A stretch of 64,000 nucleotides of DNA from Acinetobacter bohemicus ANC 3994 (GTDB lineage Bacteria > Pseudomonadota > Gammaproteobacteria > Pseudomonadales > Moraxellaceae). Made by a program: the position numbers and the translations under genes. This document shows, in pieces, positions 61,659 through 64,000 of this stretch. Positions within the stretch are counted from its first letter, which is position 1. Each line of letters opens with the position of its first letter. Below the pieces are notes generated by a model. It did not search any database and had not been told where the DNA came from. It worked only from the letters and a program-made list of their open reading frames with translations. The stretch covers positions 62,001-126,000 of the forward strand of contig NZ_KB849170.1 of NCBI RefSeq assembly GCF_000367925.1. Direction: 5' to 3'.

Positions 61659-62002
61659 TGAAATACCAATTATTTCCGCGTATGCTGGGCAAAGTACTTA
61701 TATCGATTACAAATATTATATAATAAAAATAAATTCAGTATTCACTTTAATGAAAATGGAAAAGCTCAAATTATCGAAACTAACTATTTAAATACGCTTG
61801 ATTTAAACAATATTGATGCTCATTTTTGAATGATCTAAAAAAACTCCCATCAACCAATACACAAAACAATTAGAGAAATATCCAATTTTTATTATTCGTA
61901 ACACCTATACAATACGAAGTAGCATATGAGGGAAGTAAAGCTGTGTATAATTGTTTAAATTATCCACAAATAAGTAATCTAATGGTACTGGACTCCCCTT
62001 AG
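61659..62002 (+). pseudogene. Decayed gene remnant
   Basis: Two protein-like pieces in different frames, broken by stops: KFSIHFNENGKAQIIETNY and on to NNIDAHF, then after a frameshift and an internal stop FLLFVTPIQYEVAYEGSKAV and on to NLMVLDSP, ending at 62002. Each has normal codon flow and no repeats, so they look like the ruins of one small gene. I do not recognise the family. The rest of 61413-62290 has no gene. Confidence 0.5.
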
Positions 62003-62290
62003 CATCGTATTGAGCCAACCTGAAATGGCGATTATTGGACAAAATTTTAAATCACTTACTTAATCTAGTATTCAATTTCTTATAAAAAATATTTCATATG
62101 AAAGTAAGATATCTAGGATACAAAGAGCAGTCCACAGATCGAATCTAGCGATAACAAGAATTGAGTCTAGATCATTTAAATGGATATAAACAACTGCGAT
62201 CCATTCCCCATAGTTGCCTATTTTTTTTCTATTTTTATCTAAACTGCTTAACTCCGGCCTACTTTTACTTATTTAATTTTCCCCCCGCAT

Positions 62291-62326
62291 AAAAAAACAC
62301 CCCAACTTTTTAGGTTGGGGTGTTTT
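62291..62326 (-). terminator. Terminator of the rRNA operon
   Basis: Read on the minus strand, ACACCCCAAC and GTTGGGGTGT form a stem, followed by a T-run. It lies about 15 bases beyond the 5S rRNA 3' end. Confidence 0.9.
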
Positions 62327-62339
62327 TAGTAATAATGAG

Positions 62340-62453
62340 CTGGCGATGACTTACTCTCACATGGGTAACCCCACACTACCATCAGCGCGAAGAGGTTTCA
62401 CTTCTGAGTTCGGGAAGGGATCAGGTGGTTCACTCTTGCTATTGTCGCCAGCA
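62340..62453 (-). rRNA. rrf: 5S rRNA
   Basis: About 114 bases; on the minus strand it begins TGCTGGCGACAATAGCAAGA and contains the conserved CCGAACTCAGAAGTGAAAC loop, ending with the matching GTCATCGCCAG. The ends pair with each other as in 5S rRNA. It lies about 180 bases after the 23S gene. Confidence 0.95.
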
Positions 62454-62633
62454 CAACTGTTTATGGACTTTTTCGGGTCTTATTTACGCTGTTTATTTCG
62501 TATGCCTTACTTTGTACCAAATGAGTTATTAACAGATTATGCTAAATTTGAGTTGGTATTGTAACTAGCTTTTAAACTAAATCAAGTATTTTGTATCGAA
62601 TTAGATGAGCAATACAACTGTTTGGGTGTTGTA

Positions 62634-64000
<1,367 letters not shown>

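Noticed and set aside
62346..62564. 72-codon open frame on the plus strand
   Set aside because: It covers the 5S rRNA and the spacer; it is antisense to rRNA.

Overview
The window is chromosomal DNA from a gammaproteobacterium, almost certainly an Acinetobacter. The evidence is the low GC, the gene families, the relA-rlmD-exonuclease-cysM/gacS neighbourhood, the split proton-translocating transhydrogenase (pntA1-pntA2-pntB) and the dusA locus. I could run no searches, so family names rest on motifs and remembered sequence patterns.

Layout. 1-4.4 kb: one end of a minus-strand aryl-polyene-type lipid/polyketide operon (partial glycosyltransferase, ligase-dehydratase fusion, membrane protein, two acyl carrier proteins, acyltransferase, ketosynthase-like chain-length factor). 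4.5-26.3 kb: core genes. These are relA, rlmD, a DEDD exonuclease, cysM, the hybrid kinase gacS/barA, a crotonase, a tartronate-semialdehyde-reductase-like dehydrogenase next to a hydroxypyruvate isomerase, rsfS, amtB, the pnt operon, an EamA transporter, and soxR divergent from a RidA-MFS pair with a SoxR-type promoter between them. A HEPN-like gene lies just before the island.

26.50-45.36 kb: an integrative element of about 18.9 kb inserted into the 5' end of dusA. It is bounded by a 16-bp direct repeat and has a minus-strand tyrosine integrase at its right end. It leaves a 21-codon dusA stub on the left and gives the intact dusA a new N-terminus on the right. Cargo on the left, all on the minus strand: a complete type I restriction-modification operon (hsdM-dinD-hsdS-hsdR-M48 peptidase, with overlapping genes); an upstream group with a DUF2188 protein, a small unknown and an orphan half-size HsdS; and a block with a DUF932 protein and small envelope or secreted proteins. 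Cargo on the right, on the plus strand, looks like a satellite or plasmid-derived core: a GC-rich structured element, a 48-aa protein, an unknown 381-aa protein, a frameshifted Gp2/YagK-like replication protein, an unknown 316-aa protein and a PrtN-like activator.

45.3-59.1 kb: core genes again (dusA, a cytochrome b562-like protein, coaBC, radC, bestrophin, PHP phosphoesterase, yciB, yciI, mnmC, a rhodanese, yajQ, two thioesterases, trxC, an alpha/beta hydrolase). Then comes an overlapping three-gene operon of two TIGR01244-type sulfurtransferase-like paralogues (one cytoplasmic, one exported) and a 34-aa lipoprotein. 59.2-62.0 kb: a large Ig-domain lipoprotein and the remains of a decayed gene. 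62.3-64.0 kb: the 3' part of a minus-strand rRNA operon (5S and partial 23S).

The least explained parts are the right half of the dusA island (39.4-43.8 kb), the orphan half-HsdS group, and several strong palindromes and hairpin clusters between core genes.
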